Of a stretch of 17,235 bases of DNA, positions 7,891 to 15,307 are shown in pieces (within the stretch, counting starts at the first letter, position 1; the number at the start of each line of letters is the position of its first letter). The translations under genes and the position numbers were made by a program. Origin of the DNA: CBFFRJ01 sp965644225. GTDB taxonomy: Bacteria > Pseudomonadota > Gammaproteobacteria > Enterobacterales > Enterobacteriaceae. The DNA lies in the NCBI RefSeq assembly GCF_965644225.1, contig NZ_CBFFRJ010000111.1, positions 1-17,235 on the forward strand, written 5' to 3'. The notes beneath the pieces were generated by a model. That model made no database searches. It was not told the DNA's origin and worked only from the letters and a program-made list of their open reading frames with translations.

Positions 7891-9542
7891 GCCTGAACCT
7901 TAGTTTGCAACAGAGTAGCGAGACCGTGCCGGTACTTGAGCTGGAGGATGTCACCATTGGCTATCGTACTGCGCAGGGCGAACGCACGGCGGTGGAAGGG
8001 GTGTCATTTCGGATCAATCCCGGTGAAGTGGTGGCGCTGGTCGGGGAGTCCGGTTCGGGCAAGACCACCACGGCGCAGGCGGTGATCGGCCTGCTCAGTG
8101 AAAACGGTCGCCTGACGCGTGGGGCTATTCGCCTGAACGGCACCGATATTAGCCGCTGGTCGCAAAAGCAACTGGACGGCATTCGCGGTGCGCGCATCAG
8201 CCTGATCCCGCAGGACCCTTCCAGTTCGCTCAACCCGGTCAAAACCATTGGCGCGCAGGTTGATGAGATCCTGCGTTTGCATACGCGAGCATCCCGGCAG
8301 GCGATTCGCCAGCAAACCCTGGCGCTGCTGACCCGCGTAGGATTAACGCAGCCCGAGCTCCGTGTGCAGCAGTATCCGTATCAGCTTTCGGGCGGTATGA
8401 AACAGCGGGTATTGATCGCTATCGCCATTGCGCTCAGGCCCGCGCTGATTATTGCCGATGAACCCACCAGCGCGCTGGACGTGACGGTGCAAAAACGGGT
8501 ACTGGATTTACTGGATGTGTTGCGGCGGGAAAGCGGTACTGCCGTCCTCTTTGTCACCCATGATTTAGGCGTGGCGGCGGAACGCGCCGACCGGTTGCTG
8601 GTCTTCCGGCATGGACATATCCAGGAGCAAGGTCCGATTCAGGAGGTGTTGCTGGCCCCGCGCAGTCAGTACGCCAGGGAGCTGCTGGCGGATGTTCCCT
8701 CGCTCAACCCCACACCCCGCTCGCCACGTCCAGCGGGCGGCGACGTGGTGATTAAGGTGGAGAATCTGGTCCAGACGTATTCGCTTTCCGCAGACAAAAA
8801 AACCACCTTTCGCGCGGTGGATAATCTGTCTTTTAGCGTTGAACGCGGCACCAAGCACGCCATCGTCGGGGAGTCGGGCTCGGGAAAAACCACCACTGCG
8901 CGCAGCCTGCTCGGTTTTCATCGTCCCACCAGCGGGCAGATTTTGATCGACGGGACAGACATCACCCGCTTAAAAGGGGAGGCGCTGCGCCAGTTCCGGC
9001 AAAAAATTCAGCTGGTCTATCAGAACCCGTTTAGCTCACTCGATCCCGCACAGCGATTGTTCGATATTGTGGAAGAACCACTGCGCAACTTTGCCCGATT
9101 CGACCGGGCAACACGGGCGCAGAAGGTGCACGAGATGTTTGAACGTGTGGCGCTGCCGCCAGAGCTGCTGACGCGCAAACCGCATGAGCTTTCCGGTGGT
9201 CAGCGCCAGCGGGTGGCGATTGCCCGGGCGCTGATTCTGGAACCTCAGGTTCTGGTGCTTGATGAAGCGGTTTCCGCTCTCGACGTAACGGTTCAGGCGC
9301 AGATCCTACGTCTGCTGGACAGGCTCCAGCGCGAGCTCGGCCTGACCTATCTGTTTATCTCCCACGACCTCTCCGTGGTACGGCAAATCGCCGATACCGT
9401 CAGCGTGCTGCACCATGGAAAGCAGGTGGAGTCCGGCCCGGTGGAACATATTTTTAGCCATTCGCATGACCCCTATACGCGGGAGCTGATCGACGCCATT
9501 CCCGGTTTGACGCACCGCACTCAACAGCAGGAGACCTTATGA
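7887..9542 (+). CDS. Double-domain ABC ATPase for peptide/nickel-type import
   Basis: This 551-residue protein fuses the two ATPases (DppD-like and DppF-like) that energise a family-5 importer, as in YejF or GsiA. Domain 1 has Walker A GESGSGKT at 53-60, LSGGM at 167-171, Walker B IIADEP at 188-193 and switch His 225. Domain 2 has Walker A GESGSGKT at 328-335, LSGGQ at 435-439, Walker B VLVLDEA at 455-461 and His 493. In domain 2 the residue after the catalytic Glu is Ala instead of the usual Pro. The C-terminal HDPYTREL segment (527-534) is typical of oligopeptide-type ATPases. It overlaps the permease gene by four bases (ATGA) and the CMD gene by four. Its frame is intact, but without a working DppC partner it has no obvious task unless another permease substitutes. 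Confidence 0.92.
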   Translation: MSLNLSLQQSSETVPVLELEDVTIGYRTAQGERTAVEGVSFRINPGEVVALVGESGSGKTTTAQAVIGLLSENGRLTRGAIRLNGTDISRWSQKQLDGIRGARISLIPQDPSSSLNPVKTIGAQVDEILRLHTRASRQAIRQQTLALLTRVGLTQPELRVQQYPYQLSGGMKQRVLIAIAIALRPALIIADEPTSALDVTVQKRVLDLLDVLRRESGTAVLFVTHDLGVAAERADRLLVFRHGHIQEQGPIQEVLLAPRSQYARELLADVPSLNPTPRSPRPAGGDVVIKVENLVQTYSLSADKKTTFRAVDNLSFSVERGTKHAIVGESGSGKTTTARSLLGFHRPTSGQILIDGTDITRLKGEALRQFRQKIQLVYQNPFSSLDPAQRLFDIVEEPLRNFARFDRATRAQKVHEMFERVALPPELLTRKPHELSGGQRQRVAIARALILEPQVLVLDEAVSALDVTVQAQILRLLDRLQRELGLTYLFISHDLSVVRQIADTVSVLHHGKQVESGPVEHIFSHSHDPYTRELIDAIPGLTHRTQQQETL

Positions 9543-10693
9543 CGTTGCATGACCCCCAGATTGCGCAAAAAGAGATAGCGCTGCATGCCCATGATCTGCT
9601 CGACAGCCTGGCGGAGATTGCGCCGGAAAGTGAGCTTGCCGCCGCTCGCCAGACGCGTGAAGCGGCAACGCGTCACACCCAGGGCAGCTATGAGGCGCTG
9701 TTTTCCCCCGGCTCTGTAAAGGGAAAGCTCATCCTCGCCGTGCGATTCTGGCTGGCATCCGAGATCGGCAGCTGGCTGAGGGACAGCGTGCTGCATGGCT
9801 ACTATCAACAACGCAGCAAAGCCTTTGTGGCCCCTGAACTGACCCCGGCATTGAAAACGGCGCAGGCCCATGCCAGAAAGCTAACGCTCACTCCCGTAAG
9901 CGCCCAGGCGAGTGACTTGCAGGCCTTGCTGGATGCCGGATGGTCAGAAGACGATATCGTTACCCTGTCGCAGTTAACGGCATTCATTAGTTTTCAGAGC
10001 CGCCTGCTGCGTGGATATCGTTTACTGGCCGGTCAGCATGTTGACACACCTGAGGCACAGGCCGTAGCGGCAGGGGAGTGGCACACTCAGCCCCGGACGC
10101 TTAGCGGAAAACGGGCGCCTGTTGCCTTTACTCAGGCCGAACTGGACTGGGAGCCGTGGATTGCGGCAAAAGTACTGAGCGATTTTAACGTCGACGAGCA
10201 GGCGATCCTCGCCCGTTTCGGCCATAGCGAGTCGGACTATTTCCGCTTACTGGGGCGTAATCTTCCGCTACTTGAGCAGCGCACGCTGACCGATAAAGGG
10301 ATTTTCTATACCGCATCAGGGCTGCCGCGCGCCGAGCGTGAGCTGGTGGCCGCCGTGGCCAGTAAGGTTAATGGCTGCATTTACTGCGCTTCGGTACATG
10401 CCCGCAAAGCAAGCCAGCTCTCAAAACAGCCGGAGGCGGTGCAGCATTTGCTGGACATTGCGCCCGGCGGTGATTTGACCCAGGGGCAGTCACCCCGTTG
10501 GCAGGCGGTTATCGGTTTTGCGGCACGGCTCTCCAGCACACCGGCACAGGTTAACGCCCAGGATGTGGCGCTGCTGCGCGACCAGGGGCTGAACACCCTG
10601 GAGATCCTGGATCTGGTGCAATCCGCAGCATTCTTTGCCTGGGCCAATCGCCTGATGCTGACGCTGGGTGAACCTTACTGGCCGCAGGAGTGA
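9539..10693 (+). CDS. Two-domain carboxymuconolactone decarboxylase/AhpD-like protein
   Basis: The 384-residue protein looks like two CMD-type units in tandem. The first (about 1-185) has helices such as WSEDDIVTLSQLTAFISFQSR but no CxxC. The second (about 195-384) carries the AhpD-type redox site KVNGCIYCASVHARKA with C280, C283 and H287, preceded by LPRAERELVAAVAS. I recall the two halves as separate named families, Avi_7170 (CMD domain) and Avi_7169 (alkylhydroperoxidase domain), found beside this importer type; this is from memory. The second unit could act as a thiol peroxidase or disulfide reductase; the first has lost or never had that site. The start overlaps the ATPase stop (ATGA, 9539-9542), so it is the last gene of the importer operon, followed by a strong terminator. 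Confidence 0.85.
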   Translation: MTLHDPQIAQKEIALHAHDLLDSLAEIAPESELAAARQTREAATRHTQGSYEALFSPGSVKGKLILAVRFWLASEIGSWLRDSVLHGYYQQRSKAFVAPELTPALKTAQAHARKLTLTPVSAQASDLQALLDAGWSEDDIVTLSQLTAFISFQSRLLRGYRLLAGQHVDTPEAQAVAAGEWHTQPRTLSGKRAPVAFTQAELDWEPWIAAKVLSDFNVDEQAILARFGHSESDYFRLLGRNLPLLEQRTLTDKGIFYTASGLPRAERELVAAVASKVNGCIYCASVHARKASQLSKQPEAVQHLLDIAPGGDLTQGQSPRWQAVIGFAARLSSTPAQVNAQDVALLRDQGLNTLEILDLVQSAAFFAWANRLMLTLGEPYWPQE

Positions 10694-10718
10694 GCCGCTA
10701 AAAGAGAATGTTACAGGG

Positions 10719-10752
10719 TGATCCGCAGCGATAAATAGCGGATCATTCTTTT
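10719..10752 (+). terminator. Rho-independent terminator closing the first importer operon
   Basis: TGATCCGC (10719-10726) pairs perfectly with GCGGATCA (10738-10745) around an 11-base loop and is followed by TTCTTTT (10746-10752). The stem may extend further because AGAATG upstream can pair with CATTCT. It lies 26 bases past the CMD stop and separates the two transcription units. Confidence 0.8.
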
Positions 10753-10854
10753 CCCCGCCTTTTATATTCCTCAATATTTTGCCAGTGTCAATTTCAGGGC
10801 AAAAGACGCATATCGAAAATCTGTTTTTCAACTTAGCATATGTTTTTTTCTTGT

Positions 10855-10884
10855 TTGTCTTTAGAGACCCCGCAGCAATATAGT
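10855..10884 (+). promoter_or_regulatory. Candidate sigma-70 promoter for the amino-acid importer operon
   Basis: TTGTCT (10855-10860) and TATAGT (10879-10884) are separated by 18 bases and match four and five of the six consensus positions. Transcription would start near 10891, just before a short leader with a hairpin and a mini-ORF. The whole gap 10694-10947 is AT-rich, in contrast to the neighbouring genes, which fits a promoter region. The hexamers were picked by eye. Confidence 0.45.
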
Positions 10885-10896
10885 TTTTGCTAAGGA

Positions 10897-10921
10897 ATAA
10901 ATGCCATCGTTGGGCATTTAT
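10897..10921 (+). promoter_or_regulatory. Perfect 9-bp leader hairpin before the amino-acid importer
   Basis: ATAAATGCC (10897-10905) pairs without mismatch with GGCATTTAT (10913-10921) around the seven-base loop ATCGTTG. No T run follows, so it is not a terminator. It would cover the ATG at 10901 of a possible leader peptide. It may control translation of the leader or act as a protein-binding site at the DNA level. Confidence 0.5.
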
Positions 10922-10930
10922 CAGAGCTAG
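10901..10930 (+). CDS. Possible 9-codon leader peptide (MPSLGIYQS)
   Basis: An ATG at 10901 is preceded by AAGGA (10892-10896) at a short four-base gap and opens a nine-codon frame ending in TAG at 10928-10930. The stop is 17 bases before the ATPase ATG at 10948, which itself has no clear ribosome site. The leader could couple translation to, or sense something for, the downstream gene. The peptide lacks the run of identical amino acids seen in classic attenuators, and an ORF this short can arise by chance. Confidence 0.3.
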   Translation: MPSLGIYQS

Positions 10931-10947
10931 CACGTTGCGAAAATATA

Positions 10948-11691
10948 ATGATGATTGCTATTGAGAAGATCAGTAAAAGTTTTACTGGCGAAAAAATATT
11001 AAAAGAGGTTTCGCTTTCCATCTCCGCCGGAGAAATTATCTGCATTATTGGTCCAAGCGGTTCGGGAAAAACGACATTATTACGCACACTGAATTTTCTT
11101 GAGCCTGCCGACAGCGGACAAATAAAAATCGACGATGCCGTTGTCGATTGCGCGAAAGCCGGAAAAAAAGAGATTGAAAAAATACGTGCGAAAACAGCGA
11201 TGGTCTTTCAGTCCTGGAATCTGTTTCACAATCTAACCGCCCTGCAAAATATTACCGAAGGTCTGATCTATGCGCAAAAACGCCCGCGTCAGGAGGCGGT
11301 AGCGTTAGCCGAACGTCTGCTAAAACAGGTCGGCCTGCTGCATAAAAAAGACCATTACCCGAACAGCCTGTCCGGTGGGCAGAAACAGCGCATCGGTATT
11401 GCCCGCGCGCTGGCGATAAACCCGGCCGTGCTGCTACTGGATGAGCCTACATCGGCGCTGGATCCGGAGAAAGTAGGCGAAGTGCTGACGCTGATTCAGG
11501 AGATTGCCGCAAACGGGCAGACGATGATTATCGTCACCCACGAAATGGAATTTGCCCGTCAGGTCGCTTCCAGGGTGGTGTTTATGGAAAACGGGGAGAT
11601 CGTCGAGCAAGGGCCGCCGGAGCAGATTTTTGGCGCGGCGCTGCATACGCGGACGCAGGCGTTTCTCGCCCGATTACGTTTCCACGCCTGA
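10948..11691 (+). CDS. Polar amino-acid ABC importer ATPase (GlnQ/HisP type)
   Basis: The 247-residue single-domain ATPase fits the length of amino-acid importer ATPases. It has Walker A GPSGSGKT at 35-42, Q-loop Gln 88 in VFQSWNLF, signature LSGGQKQR at 141-148, Walker B VLLLDEP at 161-167, the D-loop SALD, and switch His 198 in VTHEMEFARQ. QSWNLFHNLTALQN replaces the more common QxFNLFPHxTxLxN, typical of the family with a small change. Two ATGs stand in tandem at 10948 and 10951, neither with a good Shine-Dalgarno. The first part of the gene is noticeably AT-rich with many AAA codons compared with the rest. It heads an operon with two permeases and a binding protein. Confidence 0.93.
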   Translation: MMIAIEKISKSFTGEKILKEVSLSISAGEIICIIGPSGSGKTTLLRTLNFLEPADSGQIKIDDAVVDCAKAGKKEIEKIRAKTAMVFQSWNLFHNLTALQNITEGLIYAQKRPRQEAVALAERLLKQVGLLHKKDHYPNSLSGGQKQRIGIARALAINPAVLLLDEPTSALDPEKVGEVLTLIQEIAANGQTMIIVTHEMEFARQVASRVVFMENGEIVEQGPPEQIFGAALHTRTQAFLARLRFHA

Positions 11692-11701
11692 GGCTAATAC
11701 G

Positions 11702-12400
11702 ATGAACCCACAACCGTTATTGAGTCTTGACGATCTGCTTTTCATTCTGCCGAAATTACTGGAAAACCTGCCGGTCACCCTGGGTATTACGCTGGCCTCT
11801 TTGTTGCTCGGTCTGGCGCTTGGCCTGCTGGCGGCCGTTTTGCAGTTTAGTCGCTGGTCGCTTTTAGGGTGGCTGGCCAAAGCCTACACCGATGTGCTGC
11901 GCGGCGCGCCGCTGGCGCTGTTAATCCTGCTGTTTTTCTTCGGCGGAAAACTGATCCTTTCGGCGGCTGGACTTCCGGCGTTACTGATTAGCGATACGAC
12001 CTTTGCCATTTTGTCTATTTCCGTTGGCATTAGCCCTTATTTTGCCGAAATGATGCGCTCGGCATGGCATGCCGTGGATGTCGGACAAAAAGAGGCGATA
12101 AGAAGTCTGAATATTCCCTGGCATATTGGGATGGCGCATATCATTTTCCCGCAGGGGCTCATTATTGCCATTCCAAACTTCGGCAATCTTTTAATCAATC
12201 TCGTTAAGATGACGTCACTGGTTAATATTATTGGTATTGTCGATATTTTTGGCCGGGCACAGAAAATATCGCAAAACAGCTATGGCGCAAAGCAGGTCGC
12301 AGCATTTGTTAGTGTGATCCTCATTTACTGGCTGCTGAACATTATTATCTTTTATCTCACAACCCGGATTGAGAAAAAGTATCAATATTTACTGGAGTAA
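11702..12400 (+). CDS. Amino-acid ABC importer permease, first (HisQ/HisM type)
   Basis: The 232-residue inner-membrane protein shows the N-terminal LLENLPVTLGITLASLLLGL segment that opens many polar amino-acid permeases, then DVLRGAPLALLILLFFFGG. The coupling loop AVDVGQKEAIRSLNIPWH carries the EA of the EAA motif, followed by IIFPQGLIIAIPNFGN. Five or so hydrophobic helices are evident. The frame is open back to 11552, inside the ATPase gene. I chose the ATG at 11702 because it starts the protein at the usual place, and TGAGG at the ATPase stop (11689-11693) provides a ribosome site. It pairs with the second permease at 12410 to form the membrane channel. Confidence 0.9.
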   Translation: MNPQPLLSLDDLLFILPKLLENLPVTLGITLASLLLGLALGLLAAVLQFSRWSLLGWLAKAYTDVLRGAPLALLILLFFFGGKLILSAAGLPALLISDTTFAILSISVGISPYFAEMMRSAWHAVDVGQKEAIRSLNIPWHIGMAHIIFPQGLIIAIPNFGNLLINLVKMTSLVNIIGIVDIFGRAQKISQNSYGAKQVAAFVSVILIYWLLNIIIFYLTTRIEKKYQYLLE

Positions 12401-12409
12401 AAGACGACT

Positions 12410-13165
12410 ATGTTTAGCCTCGATTTTATTCGGGATAATTTCATCTTTATATTAAGCGCGCTACCGATAACGCTGCTGATCACCTTTTTATCGCTGATTT
12501 TTTCGACGCTATCAGGTGGCCTGCTGGCCTGGGTGATCATTCGCGATGTGCCTTATGTGAAATATTTGGCGAGGGTGTTTATCTCGTTTGGCCGCTCCAT
12601 TCCCATGCTGGTGATGCTCTATTTTGTTTTCTATGTCTGGCCGTGGCTGGCTGCCGGACTTTTTGGCGGGCCGCAGGACACGCCCTTCAGTTACAAGCTC
12701 TCGCCTCTGGTCGCCGCCGTGGCCGCTTTTTCCGTGGTGTTTAGCGCCTATTTTGCCGAGACGTTTCGTTCCGCGTGGAATGCAGTGGAAAAAGGGCAAC
12801 GCGAGGCCGCATGGTCGATCGGCCTGACCGGGTTTACCCAGTTCCGGCGCATTATTTTTCCGCAGGCGGCGGTATCCGCATTGCCCAATTACACCAGCGT
12901 CCTGATTGATCTTATCAAGGATACGTCGCTGGTTTATACCATCACCGTGGTCGATGTGATGGCAAAGGCGAATATCGCCGCGGCGCGTGGTTTTCATTAT
13001 GTGGAGGCTTATTGCGTGGTCCTGATTATTTATATTGCGCTCTGTCTGGTGCTTACCCGGATATTGCGACATATCGAGGTGTATCTCAGTAACCGGTGGA
13101 AAAGCCATGCAGCAAAAGTGGTTCCATCTCACTCATTTTGGGGAAAGAAATATGTTCAAAAATAA
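12410..13165 (+). CDS. Amino-acid ABC importer permease, second (HisQ/HisM type)
   Basis: The 251-residue protein is a second membrane subunit. It has IRDNFIFILSALPITLLITF at the start, FISFGRSIPMLVMLYFVFYV where the RGxPxLvqLf motif usually stands, and the EAA loop AVEKGQREAAWSIGLTGFTQ followed by FRRIIFPQAAVSALPNY. The C-terminal part LIDLIKDTSLVYTITVVDVM is typical of the family. The ATG at 12410 follows GGAG near the previous stop with a nine-base intergenic gap. Its last 14 bases overlap the start of the binding-protein gene, so the four importer genes are tightly coupled. The two permeases differ clearly, so they probably form a heterodimer. Confidence 0.9.
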   Translation: MFSLDFIRDNFIFILSALPITLLITFLSLIFSTLSGGLLAWVIIRDVPYVKYLARVFISFGRSIPMLVMLYFVFYVWPWLAAGLFGGPQDTPFSYKLSPLVAAVAAFSVVFSAYFAETFRSAWNAVEKGQREAAWSIGLTGFTQFRRIIFPQAAVSALPNYTSVLIDLIKDTSLVYTITVVDVMAKANIAAARGFHYVEAYCVVLIIYIALCLVLTRILRHIEVYLSNRWKSHAAKVVPSHSFWGKKYVQK

Positions 13166-13997
13166 GGTGTTATTGGTCAGTTCATTGCTGCTGGCAATGC
13201 AGGTAACGGCGGCGCAGGCGGTCGAAAAAAGCCCGAATGCCCAAACCGTTGAAGTGGTGGTCAATGCGAACGGGTTCCCGTTTAGCTTTGTCGACGATAA
13301 CAATAATATTACCGGCTACGACGGTGAGTTATTAAAAGCCATCGATCAGAAACTCACCAACTATAAGTTCCATTTTAATGCGGTCTCCCGCGATGCGATG
13401 ATCGTTGGTTTGTCCACCGGGGCCTATACCCTCGCGGCTGACCATTTTTATCTGACAAAAGAGCGCGCGGCGCAATACGCTTATTCCGGTCAGCCTTCGG
13501 GGATCAGCGACCTGCGTTTAATTGTGCGTAACAATGAAAACGATATTCATACTCTGGCCGATCTGGCTGGCGGTAAGAAGAAACTGGTGCCGATTCATAC
13601 TTCGGATGCGCGCTACACCGTGATTGATAACTACAACAAAAAGCACGCTGGTCAGCAAATCAATCTGCAGCCGAACGGCGAGCAATCGGCGGCGGATATC
13701 TTCAAAGCCGTCGCCTCCGGCGAGTACGATGCGGCTATTTATCCGATTGGCGCATTACTGGCGTTAAATAAAGCCCTTGGTCTGAATCTGAAAGCCTCCG
13801 AGTCCGTTGGTTTATTCCCCAACGTCTATTTATACAAAAAGAATGCTGACCCGAAACTGATCAAAGCCATCGACAACGAGCTTGCAGCCCTCAAAAAAGA
13901 CGGCACCCTCGCCGCACTGTCCCGCAAGTGGTACGACGAAGATGTCTACGGTCTGCCGGGGGCGGAAAACGTCAAAGTGAATACCGACTGGGAATAA
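13152..13997 (+). CDS. Amino-acid ABC importer substrate-binding protein, family 3
   Basis: The 281-residue exported protein starts MFKNKVLLVSSLLLAMQ, with a likely signal-peptidase cut after AQA at residue 23. The mature part fits family-3 binding proteins: NGFPFSFVDDNNNITGYDGELLKAI at the first lobe, then GLSTGAYTLAADHFYLTKERAAQYAYS, a slightly altered form of the usual DxxxAxxTxTxxRxxxxxFS block. In that block the usual Arg of TxTxxR is kept as KER. The frame is open from 13035, but the ATG at 13152 has GGGGAAAG just upstream and gives a clean signal peptide. The substrate is probably an amino acid or a small ring or thio analogue, judged from the downstream enzymes. Confidence 0.9.
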   Translation: MFKNKVLLVSSLLLAMQVTAAQAVEKSPNAQTVEVVVNANGFPFSFVDDNNNITGYDGELLKAIDQKLTNYKFHFNAVSRDAMIVGLSTGAYTLAADHFYLTKERAAQYAYSGQPSGISDLRLIVRNNENDIHTLADLAGGKKKLVPIHTSDARYTVIDNYNKKHAGQQINLQPNGEQSAADIFKAVASGEYDAAIYPIGALLALNKALGLNLKASESVGLFPNVYLYKKNADPKLIKAIDNELAALKKDGTLAALSRKWYDEDVYGLPGAENVKVNTDWE

Positions 13998-14020
13998 TCG
14001 TTTAAGGGGAGCGCTGTCTG

Positions 14021-14542
14021 ATGAACACAAAACAGCCCGCTTCGGCGCATAACGCGCCGACCCTGGACGACGAGGTGACCCTGGCGCTGCGTGCCATTAC
14101 CGAAAAGCGCGCCGCTACACTGGGCTATTTGCTTGATGAGTCCCGACAACGTAACCATGCCGATGATTATGCCCGCGAGGCTATTCGCCGTTATGGCCAG
14201 GATATCGGGCGCGCCGTGCGCGCGAAGATGCGTGATGGTCACGACCTGCAGGAATTTGCCGCCGTCTTTACGCATGGGCTGGAATCGCAGGTCTATGAAA
14301 TGGAGACTGTTTCGGCCAGCCCGTCGGAATTTATCGTGCTGTTCCATTATTGCCCTTACGTCAATTGCTGGCGTCAGCAGGGGCGTGACGCCCGGCAGAT
14401 TGAGACCCTGTGCGATATCTGCATGGAAGGCGATCATGCGTTAACCGATGCTTTCGAGGGTATGCAGCTCGCCGTTGAAACTGCGCTGGCGCGTGGCGAT
14501 GCGGCCTGTCGCCTGCGTTTCTACCAGACTCAGGGGGCTTAA
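14021..14542 (+). CDS. L-2-amino-thiazoline-4-carboxylic acid hydrolase-like protein
   Basis: This 173-residue cytoplasmic protein resembles the ATC hydrolase family (PF14196 as I recall). The founding activity opens L-2-amino-thiazoline-4-carboxylate toward S-carbamoyl-cysteine on the way to cysteine. The recognisable block is FHYCPYVNCWRQQGRD followed by LCDICMEGDHALTDAF, giving H109, C111, C116, C131 and C134 as candidate active-site or metal ligands. The N-terminal half is helical and charged with no clear domain. AAGGGGAG lies upstream of the ATG at 14021, 23 bases after the binding-protein stop. The stop shares its last base with the next ATG (TAATG at 14540-14544). Many members of this family are uncharacterised, so thiazoline ring opening is only one possibility. 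Confidence 0.72.
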   Translation: MNTKQPASAHNAPTLDDEVTLALRAITEKRAATLGYLLDESRQRNHADDYAREAIRRYGQDIGRAVRAKMRDGHDLQEFAAVFTHGLESQVYEMETVSASPSEFIVLFHYCPYVNCWRQQGRDARQIETLCDICMEGDHALTDAFEGMQLAVETALARGDAACRLRFYQTQGA

Positions 14543-15294
14543 TGACAACATTAAAATGGGATCACGCCGTTCAGTTTGTGAACCAGCCGGAAGAGGCGAT
14601 TGCCACATTTGCCGGGCAAAGGCTTAACGCGCTTGCCGGTGGGCGTCACCCTGGCTGGGGAACCTGGAATGCACTCAGCTATTTCGGGCTTACTTATATC
14701 GAATTTCTTGCCATCTATGACCATGCAGAACTGGCTTCGGCGCAGAGCGACTTTTTGCTCTCCCGTGATGCGGCGCAGCTGCTGCCGGAAAACCAGGCGC
14801 TGCATCGGGTGGCGCTGCGCACCGATGACGTTGAACAGACGCACGCAGAGTTGCGCAGCAAGGGGTTGCAGGTCTCGCCGATTGTCGACGGCAAGCGTAA
14901 CGATCCGCAGGGGAACGTCATCAGCTGGCGCATCTTCACCATTGACGGGAGCTTCAGCGGTCTGCCGTATCCCTTTGTTCTGCAATGGGGAGAAGACGAT
15001 AACGCCCGCCTGGCGCGACTGCGTGCTCAGAGGCTGGACCAGCCGCATGCCGCAGGCGAGGTTAGCTTGCAGAGCGCCATTTTTGAGGTGCAGGACCCGC
15101 AGGCCGCGCGTGCACACTGGAGCGCGCTGTTCGGTTTCAGTGAACTGGCAGAGGGGCTGGCGGTAGGGCAGCAGCGCTTTATCTTTCGCCAGGGACCAGC
15201 TAATCGGTTGGTCGAACTGGTCTTTAACGTCTCTGACCCGGCGCTGAAAGGCCAACGCTTTCGCGTGGGCAACGGCGAATATCGTTTTCAATAA
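14542..15294 (+). CDS. VOC/glyoxalase-like domain protein
   Basis: The 250-residue protein matches the Glyoxalase_3-like group of the vicinal oxygen chelate superfamily. It has DHAVQFVNQPEE (7-18), GGRHPGWGTWNALSYFGLTYIEFLAIYD (33-60) and a second half with QSAIFEVQDPQAARAHWSALFGF followed by NRLVELVFNVSD. H8, H36 and E54 are plausible metal or active-site residues in the first module. Such proteins bind a divalent metal and handle small acids, thioesters or ring compounds, but the family is biochemically poorly defined. The start overlaps the preceding stop by one base, which points to coupled translation. It may act on the product of the thiazoline-type hydrolase. Confidence 0.8.
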   Translation: MTTLKWDHAVQFVNQPEEAIATFAGQRLNALAGGRHPGWGTWNALSYFGLTYIEFLAIYDHAELASAQSDFLLSRDAAQLLPENQALHRVALRTDDVEQTHAELRSKGLQVSPIVDGKRNDPQGNVISWRIFTIDGSFSGLPYPFVLQWGEDDNARLARLRAQRLDQPHAAGEVSLQSAIFEVQDPQAARAHWSALFGFSELAEGLAVGQQRFIFRQGPANRLVELVFNVSDPALKGQRFRVGNGEYRFQ

Positions 15295-15307
15295 GGAGTA
15301 ACAGCTG

